NCBI RefSeq assembly: GCF_000004195.4
Contig: NC_030678.2
Location: 57,691,378 to 57,755,377 of the forward strand
DNA length: 64,000 nt
From: Xenopus tropicalis
Lineage: Eukaryota > Chordata > Amphibia > Anura > Pipidae
Direction: 5' to 3'
The notes under the pieces are model-generated. The model saw only the letters and a list, made by a program, of their open reading frames with translations, did no database searches and was not told the origin of the DNA. A program made the translations under genes and the position numbers. Numbering within the stretch: position 1 is the first letter of the stretch; every line of letters starts with the position of its first letter. This document shows, one piece after another, positions 48,801 through 59,190 of the stretch.

Positions 48801-49125
48801 GCACCGCTGTGCTGTTTTCTTTGCAGTGTCTTAACTAACTTTTTGCAAAATTCCAAGTAAGGAATTGTATGTTTCAGTATTAATTAAACTATCAGGACAA
48901 AGGTTTCATGACCAAATAAAGAGAAGAGATATCACACACTGGTACCTGTGCTGCCTAGGGACGACTAAGGCTAAGTGATTTTTATACTGCTTATACCCTA
49001 GCTACAGTAGTACCACTGTACTTTATAGTAAAAGGTATATATTTCTTATAATACAAATATGTCATTACCAAGAAGTAAACTAAGAACTTTTTTTATATAG
49101 GGAATATAGTACCCACCTATTGTAA
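48801..49125. other. no gene recognised
   Basis: No supported feature. Confidence 0.4.
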
Positions 49126-49157
49126 TATATATGTATATATATATATATATATATATA
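49126..49157. repeat. (AT)n microsatellite
   Basis: AT run on the left border of the Penelope-like fragment. Confidence 0.9.
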
Positions 49158-49239
49158 AAACAGTCCACACGACAGCACCACACTCCAAAATCTGCTGCTC
49201 TGCAGCTGCCCCTGTGCACGGGATATACTTAAATATTTA

Positions 49240-50103
49240 ATTACAACAGGAAACAGTTCCCAAAAATGTGGGGTATTTAAATGTGGCAACTGTGTGATGT
49301 GTAATACATTAATCTTGGGGGATAAATTTTATCACCCGCATAATGGGAAACCCTTTACGATCAGACTTAAGGTGGCCATACACGTGGCGATCTGACGATG
49401 TTTCGTACGACCATCGGTCGCACGAAACATCGTAAGATCCGCCACACACCATTCAGGGCTGAATCAGCAGGTAAGGAGGTAGAAACAATAGGATTTCTAC
49501 CTCCTTCTGCCGATTCAGATCTGAAGGGAGAATTTTGGTCAGGTGCCTTCTATGGCGCCCGATCAAAATTTTCCAACTGGTCCGATCGGCGAGTCGTCCG
49601 ATATCAGCAGGTTCCTGCGATATCGGTCGACTCGCCGACATACCATACACACACCGATTATCGTACGAAACGAGGTTTCGTACGATAATATCGGTGCGTG
49701 TATGGCCACCTATAGACTAACTTGTTTATCACAAAATGTAGTGTATCTGATCAAATGCCCTTGTGGGCTAATATATTGTGGAAAAACAAACAGACAATTG
49801 AAAGATAGGATCAGTATGCACCGCTCCACTATACGGGCAGCATTGGATCCCGAGTATGATAAAAAGAAGGTGAAACAGGATATCTCAAAGCAACCGATTG
49901 CACAGCATTGGGCAAAAGCGAGACATTCTATTTCTTCTTTTAAATGTATGCCAATAGACTGTGTAAAAATCCCAAGAAGAGGGGGAGATATCAATCGACT
50001 GTTATTGCAAAAGGAGGCCTTCTGGATTCACAAGCTGGGATGTGTTGCACCGAGGGGACTGAACACCACGTTGCAATTGAACTGTTTTTTGACAGAAAAA
50101 TAA
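49240..50103 (+). pseudogene. GIY-YIG endonuclease domain of a Penelope-like element
   Basis: Upstream of the MITE the frame reads VFKCGNCVMCNTL, a cysteine cluster typically found just before the nuclease in Penelope-like proteins. It continues to KPFTIRL at the insertion. Downstream it resumes and runs to a stop after FLTEK at 50103. Visible nuclease features are VVYLIKCPCGLIYCGKT (the GIY...YIG-equivalent strands), LKDRISMH with the conserved Arg, LLLQKEAFWI with the conserved Glu, and PRGLN. The 186-residue frame starting at 49543 begins inside the MITE, so its N-terminus is an artefact. In the intact family this domain cuts target DNA. Here it is separated from any reverse transcriptase and is dead. 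Confidence 0.85.
49367..49714. mobile_element. palindromic MITE nested in the Penelope-like element
   Basis: The element at 49370-49711 starts AGGTGGCCATACACG and ends with the near-complement CGTGTATGGCCACCT. Inside are further palindromes, such as ACGATGTTTCGTACGACC near 49396 and CGTACGAAACGAGGTTTCGT near 49663. The flanks are TTA on the left and ATA on the right, so the duplication type is unclear (3-bp TWA or TTAA). It divides one open frame encoding a GIY-YIG nuclease. Confidence 0.8.
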
Positions 50104-50610
50104 TACCTATTAAGATGTATTACTGTATTATATTGACCCGGGTATAGATACTATAAATGTCATATAATCTATATGAATGTATTATATTTAAGCAAGGTAA
50201 AATTGTACGAATAGGAGTCAATGGGTTAATAATATGGGAAACTTTGGGACCATGGACATAGGAAACTGTGCATAGTCATGTATTGTTTTTAAATTTTACT
50301 AATTTAGCAAAATTGCACTTTATATGGTTCACATAATGTTCACATAATATACAATGTTGCACGAGTATTTATAGATGTGGGGGCAATTTTATAGACATGT
50401 ATGCTGTTTAATATCATTGCAGTTTTAACTAGATTGGGGTATTAAATATGTGCAACAGATTTATTATGAAGTATGAATGCACTTTTATAAAATATATAAT
50501 TGGTATATGGTATTAATGGTCACTATGGGGTTAATGTGCATATGATGTCACTGGCCCTCCCTGGATTCATGGGAGGAGGCTATTTAAACTGAGTTGCTGT
50601 ATGTATTTGC

Positions 50611-50646
50611 ACCTTGAAAAAGGTCCCAAAAGGGACCAAAACGTCA
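50611..50646 (+). other. hammerhead-ribozyme-like relic
   Basis: CTTGAAAA (50613-50620) is followed by a perfect 6-bp stem GGTCCC/GGGACC closing an AAAA loop, then AAAACGTC. Penelope-like elements often carry CTGANGA, stem, GAAAC in this place. Here the first box is altered and the G of GAAA is A, so self-cleavage is unlikely. Its position near the 3' end of the element supports the assignment. Confidence 0.6.
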
Positions 50647-50723
50647 GTTGTACATGCAATTATAATACACAAGAGATTTTTTGAAACACAAAGACCCTTG
50701 GTGCTGGCTGTTTTATTTTGATA

Positions 50724-50729
50724 TATAGA

Positions 50730-50755
<26 letters not shown>
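50724..50755. repeat. (AT)n microsatellite
   Basis: AT run followed by a T tract on the right border of the Penelope-like fragment. Confidence 0.9.
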
Positions 50756-50766
<11 letters not shown>

Positions 50767-51037
50767 ACTTCAAGTCCCTACTGGAGGTTTAACCTTTGGT
50801 TATGTGCCCCCTTCACAGGTATAGAAAATCATAGATGCATCAATCATTCTGCCATAGTCCCTATTATGTCTAGGTCCTTATATGGGTGTATTCACCCGAA
50901 TCTCATTGTAACTGATATTTAAGCAGGCCATTCAGGTGCATCACAGAAAATGTCCATTCTGCCCTATTGCAACTGCTCCATATTCCACTCTCCAGGGAGC
51001 CAGCCCCATGGTTTTGGAACCATTAATATAAAGACAC

Positions 51038-51275
51038 ATAGGGGCATATTTATTATGCTGTGTAAAAAACTGCGAGAAAATTCGCCACACATTGCCAGGC
51101 TTTGCTGTGCAAAATCGGCATAATTTTTTTCCGCATTTTTTTTTCTGATGGAACCTATGTAAAATAACAGCGTCAAATCTGGTGTTCGGAAGGCGATCTT
51201 CTCCGTTTATTTTACACAGCTTTTTACATTTTTTCAGTGAATTCATTTTACACAGCTTAATAAATATGCCCCATA
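51038..51275. mobile_element. Harbinger-type MITE, third family
   Basis: The element at 51041-51272 has GGGGCATATTTATTATGCTG at the left and the complement AATAAATATGCCCC at the right. ATA flanks it on both sides. The ends continue as TGTAAAAAACTG and CACAGCTTTTTACA, making an inverted repeat of roughly 40 bp. No coding capacity. Confidence 0.85.
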
Positions 51276-51282
51276 GTTATAT

Positions 51283-52715
51283 TGGGTTGAAAAAGACCAT
51301 CAAGTTCAACCCTTCCAAGTAAACCCAGCGCCCACAAACCTATACTGTCCTATCTATACACTCACATACATAAACCATATATACCAACATCAATACTAAC
51401 TGTAGATTTTAGTATCACAATAGCCTTGGATATTATGCTTGTTCAAGAGCTCATCCAAGCCCCTCTCAAAGGCATTAACAGAATCTGCCATTACCACATC
51501 CCTAGGAAGGGCATTTCACAACCTCACTGCCCTCAGCGTAAAAAAACACTTACGTTGCTGCAAATGAAAGTTCCGTTCCTCTAATATAAAGGGGTGACCT
51601 CTGGTGCTTTGATCCTTTTTATGGGGAAAATAGACCCCCCCCCCATCTGCCTATAATCCCCTCTAATGTACTTGTACAGAGTAATCATGTCCCTTAAAAG
51701 CACCCTTTTTCCAGAGAAAACAACCCCGACCTCTAACCTCATAGTTTAAATCTATTTACCAGTTTAGTTGCACGTCTCTGCACTCTCTCCAGCTCATTAA
51801 TATCCCTGTTAAGGACTGGAGCTCAAAACTGCACTGCATACTCAAGGTGAGGCCTTACCAGGGACCTATAAAGAGGCAAAATTATGTTTTCATCCCTTCA
51901 GTTAATGCCTTTTTTATACAAGACAGCACTTTATTTGCTTAAGTAGCCACAGAATGACACTGCCTGGAACTAGACAACTTGTTATCTACAAAAACCCCTA
52001 GATCCTTTTCAATTAAAGATACCCACAACACACTACCATTTAGTGTATAACTCGCGTTTATATTATTTCTACCAAAGTGCACAACTTTGCACTTGTCAGC
52101 ATCGAACCTCATTTTCTATTATGCTGCCAAGTTTTCCAATTTTTTCAAATCGCTCTACAAAGCGGCAGCATCCTGCATGGAACTTATAGTTTTGCATAAT
52201 TTAGTATCATCAGCAGAAATAGAAACAGTACTTTCTATGCCCACCTACAGTTCATTAATAAACAGGTTAAAAAGCAAAGGTCCAAGAACTGACCCCTGCG
52301 GTACTCCACTGATAACACTGGCCCAATTAGAAAATGTTCCATTTAGCACCACTCTTTGTAATCTATCCTTCAGCCAGTTCTCTATCCAATTACAAATATT
52401 ATGTTCCTATTAATATTCCTCAATTTTATCATTAACTTTCTGTGAGGTACTGTATCAAATGATTTAGTAAAGCCTAAGTAGATGACATCAACTGCCATTC
52501 CAGCACTGAAGTTCCTGCTCACCTCCTCATAAAAGGAAATTAAATTAGTCTGGCAAGATCTGTTCCGCATAAAACCATGCTGCCACAAACTTATAGTATT
52601 GTGATTTGCAATGTATTCAAGTACCCTATCCCTTCTAAAAGCTTTCCTACTACTGATGTCAGACTAACAGGCCTATAGTTTTCAGACTGAAAACAGAATA
52701 CCTTTTTAAATAACA
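51283..52715 (-). mobile_element. CR1-type LINE, minus strand, 5'-truncated
   Basis: On the minus strand it begins near 52715 with SENYRPVSLTSVVGK and continues through QHGFMRNRSCQTNLI, SFDTVPHRK and SISADDTKLCKT, the reverse transcriptase order also seen at 40593-41950. The 3' untranslated part ends in TTGAACTTGATGG and TTCAACCCAATATAAC near 51283. Many frame changes. The frame at 52382-52588 is one surviving piece. It abuts the MITE at 51041-51272, without evidence that one interrupts the other. Confidence 0.85.
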
Positions 52716-53640
52716 CAGAACGAGTGCTTTATTTCATGAAACTCTAAGATGATTTCAAATATCCTTATACAATATGGAGTACATAACCTCAAAATGAAAG
52801 CTTGAGTAGGGGGAGAAAACACTCACATGTCGTATTTTGTTCTCTTCACCAACAAATGATATTAAAGAGTGTAAACATTACATCTTGTTTTATTATTAAA
52901 TGCAAGGTGGAACTTATGGAATGGAGCAAAATGTTGCTGTACTCTGTGCTACCTACAGAAGAAGATGTTCTCCATACAAAACAACTTGTACTCCAGAGTA
53001 AACAAGTGATCAGATGTTTTATCAAAGGTTACTGAAATCCGAACACAGACTATTTTGGTACGTCAGAAAAATAATGAAAAGGCATAGCCTAAAGGTTTCT
53101 CCTACCGCACTGTATAGTACATATCACTTTAAGTCTGTTTGACATGCAAGTCCTTCTTCTCTAGAAAAGCAAAAAATGAAATTCAAAGTGCTGGCATATT
53201 ACAAAACAGCATCAAGCATGAACTGTTTCAGGCCACAATTTGGAAACGTCAGCTGCCTTTCATCTCAAAAGAAAAATGTATTGGCTTAATATGCGCAAAG
53301 TGCACATTAGTCCAGCACTTCGATCAGAAACTGCGACCGCAGCCAGGATGAAACAAAGTAACCAAAGGAAACCACTACAGAACTAAAGCCGACTGCTGTC
53401 TGGTATTGATGCCAGTTCTCAACTGGCAGCCAAGAATAAAAAGGTCATTTGAGCCCACGCGTCACCAGAGCTCTTATGAATATTTTATGTGACAAATGCT
53501 TTTCCATAACGAACCTAATTGTCACTCTGTGACTTTGGCATTAATGAGTCATTCATCTACAGTATATCTGCCAGCAGAGTAACCGCTTACTTTCAATGTA
53601 CAGCAAATATGCAGCATTTTATCAGACACCAAACTGTTTA
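52716..53640. other. no gene recognised
   Basis: Lies between two LINE fragments of different clades. No supported feature. Confidence 0.4.
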
Positions 53641-54745
53641 AAATATCTCTGTCAAATCAGCAATTTCAAGGTAAACTACAACAAATCAGAGGCACTAAAT
53701 ATCTCCCTATCAAAAGACACAGCAATGGCCATTTAACCACTCTTCCTCCTCTATACATGGACACAACACACACACTAACATATATTGGCATTAAAATCTC
53801 TAAGGATTACACAAAGTGGATAGACATTAGCATAAAAGATATCATCAATATCATCAGATATTATCAAATAAAACTAAAACAGACCTCAATACCTGGCACA
53901 CCAACCTGATCTCATGATTTGGAAGCATCAACGTGGTGAAAATGAACATTCTCCCACGACTGAATGTCCTGCAGGCCATACCTCTACCTGTCCCAGACTC
54001 ATACTTCAAAACCATATGTGCTTACTTTACCAGATTTATTTGGCTCTAGAATAAACTGGAAAATTCTATGCAAACCACAGCGCGGGGGTTGTGGCGGCGC
54101 TGGCCTGCCAGATATATAGCAGTGCTACAAAGCAGCAACACTCAACTGTATTATTATTGACTGGTCACACCATATCGAAAATTAATTATGAGTTAAATTA
54201 GAGAAACAAGCGACACGCACTCACCTAATACACCTATCCAGGATAAAAAAAATACATAGAAGAATCCTCTACAAAGACCACCCGCCACTATCACACACAC
54301 TTAACCTCTGGGACAAACTGAAGACAACACACCAACTAACACCAAATCCCTTTCACCCCTACTACCACTCATCAATAATCCAGCCTTCACACTGAGCCTA
54401 GAACCAGGATATTTCCAACAGTCGTTATTAAATGGTAACCTACAATTAATTCACTTCATGGATAAAGGCAACTTTATTAGCAAGCAAAAACTATAAAATG
54501 TTAAACCCTTCACACCTCTTGACCCCTTGACAATGTGGTATCAAATCCAAACAAAACTCAAAAGCCTATTTCTCCAAGCATCAGACATGGGTTGGAGATG
54601 CCAGGGAACAAAGGACACAATGTTACATATATTTTGAGACTGACACTGATACACCACTATTGAAACCAAATTACCACTTTATCAGAAGAAATCTTAAAAT
54701 GTCCATCTGAACAGTTTGTCCTCAATTTCCAGCACAAACAGCCAC
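53641..54745 (+). mobile_element. L1/Tx1-type LINE fragment
   Basis: Decayed frames include NFKVNYNKSEALNIS, TYIGIKISKDYTKW, KMNILPRLNVLQAIPLPVP and FKTICAYFTRFIW. That order is the post-reverse-transcriptase region of L1-clade second open frames. Further on are pieces resembling the GGLGLPD segment (near 54090) and a terminal cysteine/histidine segment around GWRCQGTKDTMLHIF. No single long frame survives. This is a different lineage from the CR1-type copies in the window. Boundaries are approximate. Confidence 0.7.
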
Positions 54746-56319
54746 CTGCTAAGTTGCAACACAACTTCGGTGACATGCGGCGCAGGTTATTAGCGTGTGT
54801 AGTTCATGAAACACCTGTGCTAATAAGTGCATGCTATGCCACATCATAAACGAGTTGCAGCAAGTATTTTTTAAATAGGGACAGTGTCATGTCTGGCACA
54901 CCAATGCACATGGAATTAATAGCACCATTAGTACACTATTTCCATAGTACAAGTCAGTAATGATGGTATTGTGTCTAAGCTTCTAAGCCTCAATGCAGTG
55001 GTTAAGTAAGGCCTAAACTCCAATAAACACACCACATACACAATGTTCTGCTATGCTTAAAGTGGGAAGTAAATGTACACAGCTGTGAATTGGGCCTTCA
55101 AAATATAAAACATAAAAGAGAAGATGAAGAATAAGGTTAATGCAGGGAATGCCATAATCCAAATAGGTCTTGATCCTCACCAGATAACACTTTTGGGTAA
55201 GAAATATTATTTTCAAAGTTATTTAGTAGCGACATATTCTGTGGGGATTCTTCAAACAATAGGACAAATACCTGCTGTACAACCAAATGCTAAATAAATC
55301 AGCATCATTCCTCATTCTATTTTAAGATTAAATTACAGCCAGCTCTTCTGGACAGAAAATTTAATTATAGTTATATAGTAAATTGCTGACTAGTTACTAA
55401 TTTATGCAAAATTGTGCCAGTGGAGTTACTATATTAGTAAAAGAAGACTGTTGTGTTTATGCAAAGTCATAAACTTTGATTTAACACCAAACAATCATGT
55501 TGTTGTTTCAAAAGACTGTGTTGTAAATCTTAATGACCACAGTATAGGTTAGTAAGGTAAGATTTGTGACTGACAGTATCATGCTGTGTTAATCATACTA
55601 TCTTTGTTACATTTATACTGTATAGAACGTTTCTATGCTTTTCCAGAAATTAATTGCAACAGTTATCAAGTTCTGCCATATCCTTAGACTCATTGGAGTC
55701 CATTAAGTTAATGGGATTTATGCTATTTGCCTATACCTATGGTATTGACTCACTGCTTACCCCAAAATTCACTGAGATATTGTTCAATAACATTCTTGGC
55801 CTATATTCAAACTACATATCATACTGGAAGCCAAGTGGGTAATTATCATAAAAAATAATCAATATATTAGCATGTCTGTATCCCTGAAGAGAAATCCCTG
55901 AAAGTCAGGGTGTCTTTACTTGAAGTACAACAACAAGCTATATATATATACAGTATATGCAAGAGTTAAGTGATCTTCATATCAGCATTGCACTCACTGT
56001 GTCAGATTGGCTAGTGACATTTCTACAGAGAGGAAAAAATGTTACAGCAGCCCTTGCTCTACTTGTGCTCATTGAGCAATTATGTCCTCTCCCCGAAGTT
56101 GCCATTGGAGAATGGCAATGCGTTTTTATTTAACAATACTTGGACAGAGCGTTTGTAGTCTAGACAGCTGACTCAAGACTTGTATGCAAAATTAGCAGGA
56201 TAATCCAAGTTCACCTTGTGTGAAGGACACAGATATCCCAAAGAACAATACCTCATGCTATCATATTAAAGATAAACGCTGCATTTCTCTTCTATTTATA
56301 TTTTCTTATAAACACAATG
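54746..56319. other. no gene recognised
   Basis: AT-rich. Short TA run near 55940-55950. No supported feature. Confidence 0.5.
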
Positions 56320-56406
56320 TACACTGCTCAAAAAAATAAAGGGAACACTTAAACAACACAATGTAACTCCAAGTCAATCACACTTCTGTGAAATGAAACT
56401 GTCCAC

Positions 56407-56751
56407 TTAGGGCTCTGGTACACGGGGAGATTAGTCGCCCGCGGCAAAACTCCCTGCTCGCGGGCGACTAATCTCCCCGAGTTGCCTTCCCCCTGCCATC
56501 CCACCGGCGAACATGTAAGTCGCCGGCGGGATGGCAGACGCGGCGGCGCGATTTCACGCAAATCGCCGAAAAAGACTCGCGAGGCTTTTTCGGCGATTTC
56601 CCAAAATCGCCCCGCCGCGTCTGCCATCCCGCCGGCGACTTACATGTTCGCCGGTGGGATGGCAGGGGGAAGGCAACTCGGGGAGATTAGTCGCCCGCGA
56701 GCAGGGAGTTTTGCCGCGGGCGACTAATCTCCCCGTGTACCAGAGCCCTTA
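56407..56751. mobile_element. Harbinger-type MITE nested in the Tc1/mariner element
   Basis: The element at 56410-56748 has termini GGGCTCTGGTACACGGGGAG and its exact complement. A perfect TTA duplication (56407-56409 and 56749-56751) flanks it. It is almost a perfect palindrome centred near 56579. The frames of 73-92 residues on both strands are reflections of the palindrome. It is the best-preserved member of the family at 29222 and 45459. Confidence 0.95.
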
Positions 56752-56850
56752 GGTAGCAACACTGATTGACAATCAATTTCACATACTGTTGTGCAAATGG
56801 AATAGACAACAGGTGGCTATTAGCAAGACATCCCCAATAAAGGAGTGGTT

Positions 56851-57009
56851 GTGCAGGTGGTGACCACAGACTACTTCACAGTTCCTATGCTTTCTGGCTG
56901 ATGTTTTGGTCACTTTTGAAAGCTGGCGCACCGCCAGCTTTCAAAAGTGACCAAAACATCAGCCAGAAAGCATAGGAACTGTGAAGTAGTCTGTGGTCAC
57001 CACCTGCAC
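56851..57009. repeat. perfect 78-bp inverted repeat
   Basis: The left arm at 56851-56928 is the exact complement of 56932-57009, with only three bases (CAC) between. The left arm is ordinary Tc1 sequence; the right arm is an inverted copy of it placed just before the element continues at about 57010. I found no mismatches on manual comparison. Confidence 0.95.
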
Positions 57010-57050
57010 CACCTTTCACTCTAGTGGTAACATGAGACAGAGTCATACAA

Positions 57051-58464
57051 ATGGCTCAGGTAGTGCAGCTCATCATGGATGGCACATCAATGCGAGCTGT
57101 GGCAAGAAGGTTTGCTGTGTCTGTCAGCATAGTGTCCAGAGCATGGAGGCACTACCAGGAGACAGGCCAGTACATCAGGAGACATGGAGGAGGCCGTAGG
57201 AGGGCAACAACCCAGCAGCAGGACCGCTACCTCCGCCTTTGAGCAAGGAGGAACAGGAGGAGCACTGCCTGAGTCCTGCAAAATGACCTCCTGCGGGCCA
57301 CAAATGTGCATGTGTGTGCTCAAACGGTCAGAAACAGACTCCATGAGGGTGGTATAAGGGCCTGATATCCACAGGTGGGGGTTGTGCTTACAGCCCAACA
57401 CCGTGCAGGACGTTTGGAAATTGTCAGAGAACACCAAGATTGGCAAATTCGCCACTGGCGTCCTGTGCTCTTCACAGATGAAAGCAGGTTCACACTGAGC
57501 ACTTGTGACAGACGTGACAGAGTCTGGAGACGCTGTGGAGAACGTTCTGCTGCCTGCAACATCCTCCAGACCGGTTTGGCAGTGGGTCAGTAATGGTGTG
57601 GGTGGCATTTCTTTGGGGGGCCACACAGCCCTCCATGTGCTCGCCAGAAGTAGCCTGACTGCCATTATGTTATAAGGCAAAAGTTACACTATTACTGGAT
57701 CCCCTTCTTGAGACCCAAAACAAAGTAGCAATTCTGACTCCTTGTCAGCAGGATAGCTGCTAGGCTGATTTGGAAACAATTATAACAACACACACAGCTC
57801 CTGGGTGCAGCTGCTGGCTTACAAACAGAGTAACAAGTCTGTAACTCGTTGGCAGCACAAAAGCTGCTAGGCAAACGTTTTTAAACTATTGTGACTACTC
57901 ACAGCTTAGCTCCCAGGTAATGCTGAAAGTTTGCAAAGGTACTAGCTGTGTGAGAGATTTGATTGAACTGGCAAAGGGGAGTGCACGCAGGGGGTTTAAG
58001 AAACCTATGCCTGACTCTGATAGGCTGCGTGGCTAGTGCATGTTAACTCATTCCTCACTAGCCATCCAACAACTCACCCTGCAATCCTAACACATTAGGT
58101 ACCGAGATGAGATCCTTAGACCCCTTGTGAGACCATATGCTGGTGCGGTTGGCCCTGGGTTCCTCCTAATGCTAGACCTCATGTGGCTGGAGTGTGTCAG
58201 CAGTTCCTGCAAGACGAAGGCATTGATGCTATGGACTGGCCCGCCTGTTCCCCAGACCTGAATCCAATTAAGCACATCTGGGACATCACGTCTCGCTCCA
58301 TCCACCTACGCCACGTTGCACCACAGACTGTCCAGGAGTTGGTGGATGCTTTAGTCCAGGTCTGGGAGGAGATCCCTCAGGAGACCATCCACCACCTCAT
58401 CAGGAGCATGCCCAGGCATTGTAGGGAGGTCATACAGGCACATGGAGGCCACACACACTACTGA
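57051..58464 (+). pseudogene. Tc1/mariner transposase, broken
   Basis: Frame 57051-57242 gives the helix-turn-helix region ([19 protein letters not shown], then GGGRRRATT) and ends at a premature stop. Frame 57375-57593 gives VLFTDESRF with the first catalytic Asp and breaks before the second. The expected second Asp motif should follow FLLM near 58160, but the sequence passes straight to LDLMWLEC-type frames, consistent with a small deletion. Frame 58183-58464 gives SPDLNPIKHIWD, with Lys where the family has catalytic Glu, and ends HGGHTHY. The solo LTR interrupts it. Non-functional. Confidence 0.9.
57663..58097. mobile_element. solo LTR
   Basis: The insertion at 57668-58092 (425 bp) starts TGTTA and ends TAACA. 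It is flanked by a perfect 5-bp duplication CATTA (57663-57667 and 58093-58097). TG...CA ends plus a 5-bp duplication are the signature of an LTR retroelement reduced to one LTR by recombination. It contains repeated words such as AGCTGCTAGGC (near 57749 and 57862). No internal genes remain. I cannot distinguish a Gypsy-type retrotransposon from an endogenous retrovirus. Confidence 0.85.
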
Positions 58465-58798
58465 GCCTCATTTTGACTTGTTTTAAGGACATTACATCAA
58501 AGTTGGATCAGCCTGTAGTGTTTTTTTCCACTTTAATTTTGAGCGTGACTCCAAATCCAGACCTCCATGGGTTGATAAATTTGATTTCCATTGATAATTT
58601 TTGTGTGATTTTGTTGTCAGCACATTCAACTATGTAAAGAACAAAGTATTTAATAAGAATATTTCATTCATTCAGATCTAGGATGTCTTATTTTTGTGTT
58701 CCCTTTATTTTTTTAAGCAGTGTGTTAGAGCTCTGTTACAGTGCTCAGCTGTTATGCCCCACTAAAAAGTTACAAGCACAATGTTAACATATATGCAT

Positions 58799-58820
58799 GA
58801 AATATATATATATATATATA
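58799..58820. repeat. (TA)n at the Tc1 insertion site
   Basis: TA run directly left of the second Tc1/mariner element. The run continues on its right side (about 60420-60433), so the element inserted into a TA microsatellite. Confidence 0.9.
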
Positions 58821-58821
58821 C

Positions 58822-59035
58822 ACAGTGGCTTGCAAAAGTATTCGGCCCCCTTGAACTTTCCACATTTTGTCACATTACAGCCACAAACATGAATCAATTT
58901 TATTGGAATTCCATGTGAAAGACCAATACAAAGTGGTGTACACGTGAGAAGTGGAACGAAAATCATACATGATTCCAAACATTTTTTACAAATAAATAAC
59001 TGCAAAGTGGGGTGTGCGTAATTATTCAGCCCCCT
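58822..59035 (+). repeat. left terminal inverted repeat
   Basis: About 214 bp, complementary to 60214-60421, ending inward at TTATTCAGCCCCCT. It contains an 8-bp extra segment near 58989 that the right copy lacks. Transposase binding sites are normally found near the outer and inner ends of such long repeats. Confidence 0.9.
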
Positions 59036-59190
59036 TTGGTCTGAGTGCAGTCAGTTGCCCATAAACATTGCCTGATGAGTGCTAATGACTAAATAGAGTG
59101 TACCTGTGTGTAATCTAATGTCAGTACAAATACAGCTGCTCTGTGACGGCCTCAGAGGTTGTCTAAGAGAATATTGGGAGCAACAACACC

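Larger units (their letters stand above)
49158..50723 (+). mobile_element. Penelope-like retroelement fragment
   Basis: A 5'-truncated copy retaining the C-terminal GIY-YIG endonuclease module and the 3' region. Both borders are AT microsatellites. The left edge AAAACAG...CAGCACC and the right edge GGTGCTGGCTGTTTTA are roughly complementary. A palindromic MITE at 49370-49711 splits the coding part. A hammerhead-like motif lies near the 3' end (50613-50645). The reverse transcriptase domain is absent. Confidence 0.8.
56320..58725 (+). mobile_element. Tc1/mariner transposon with three later rearrangements
   Basis: The left end CACTGCTCAAAAAAATAAAG (from 56322) is complementary to the right end around CTTTATTTTTTTAAGCAGTG (to about 58723). 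TA lies on the left; the right TA is mutated. Its own sequence is interrupted by a Harbinger-type MITE (56410-56748), a perfect palindromic duplication (56851-57009) and a solo LTR (57668-58092). The transposase remains run across 57051-58464. Without the insertions it would be close to the usual 1.6-kb length. Confidence 0.9.

Noticed and set aside
49543..49711. N-terminal extension of the GIY-YIG protein
   Set aside because: This segment lies inside the nested MITE, so the start codon and first residues are not part of the original protein.
56349..56752. Paired 73 to 92-residue frames on opposite strands
   Set aside because: They are mirror images created by the palindromic MITE at 56410-56748.
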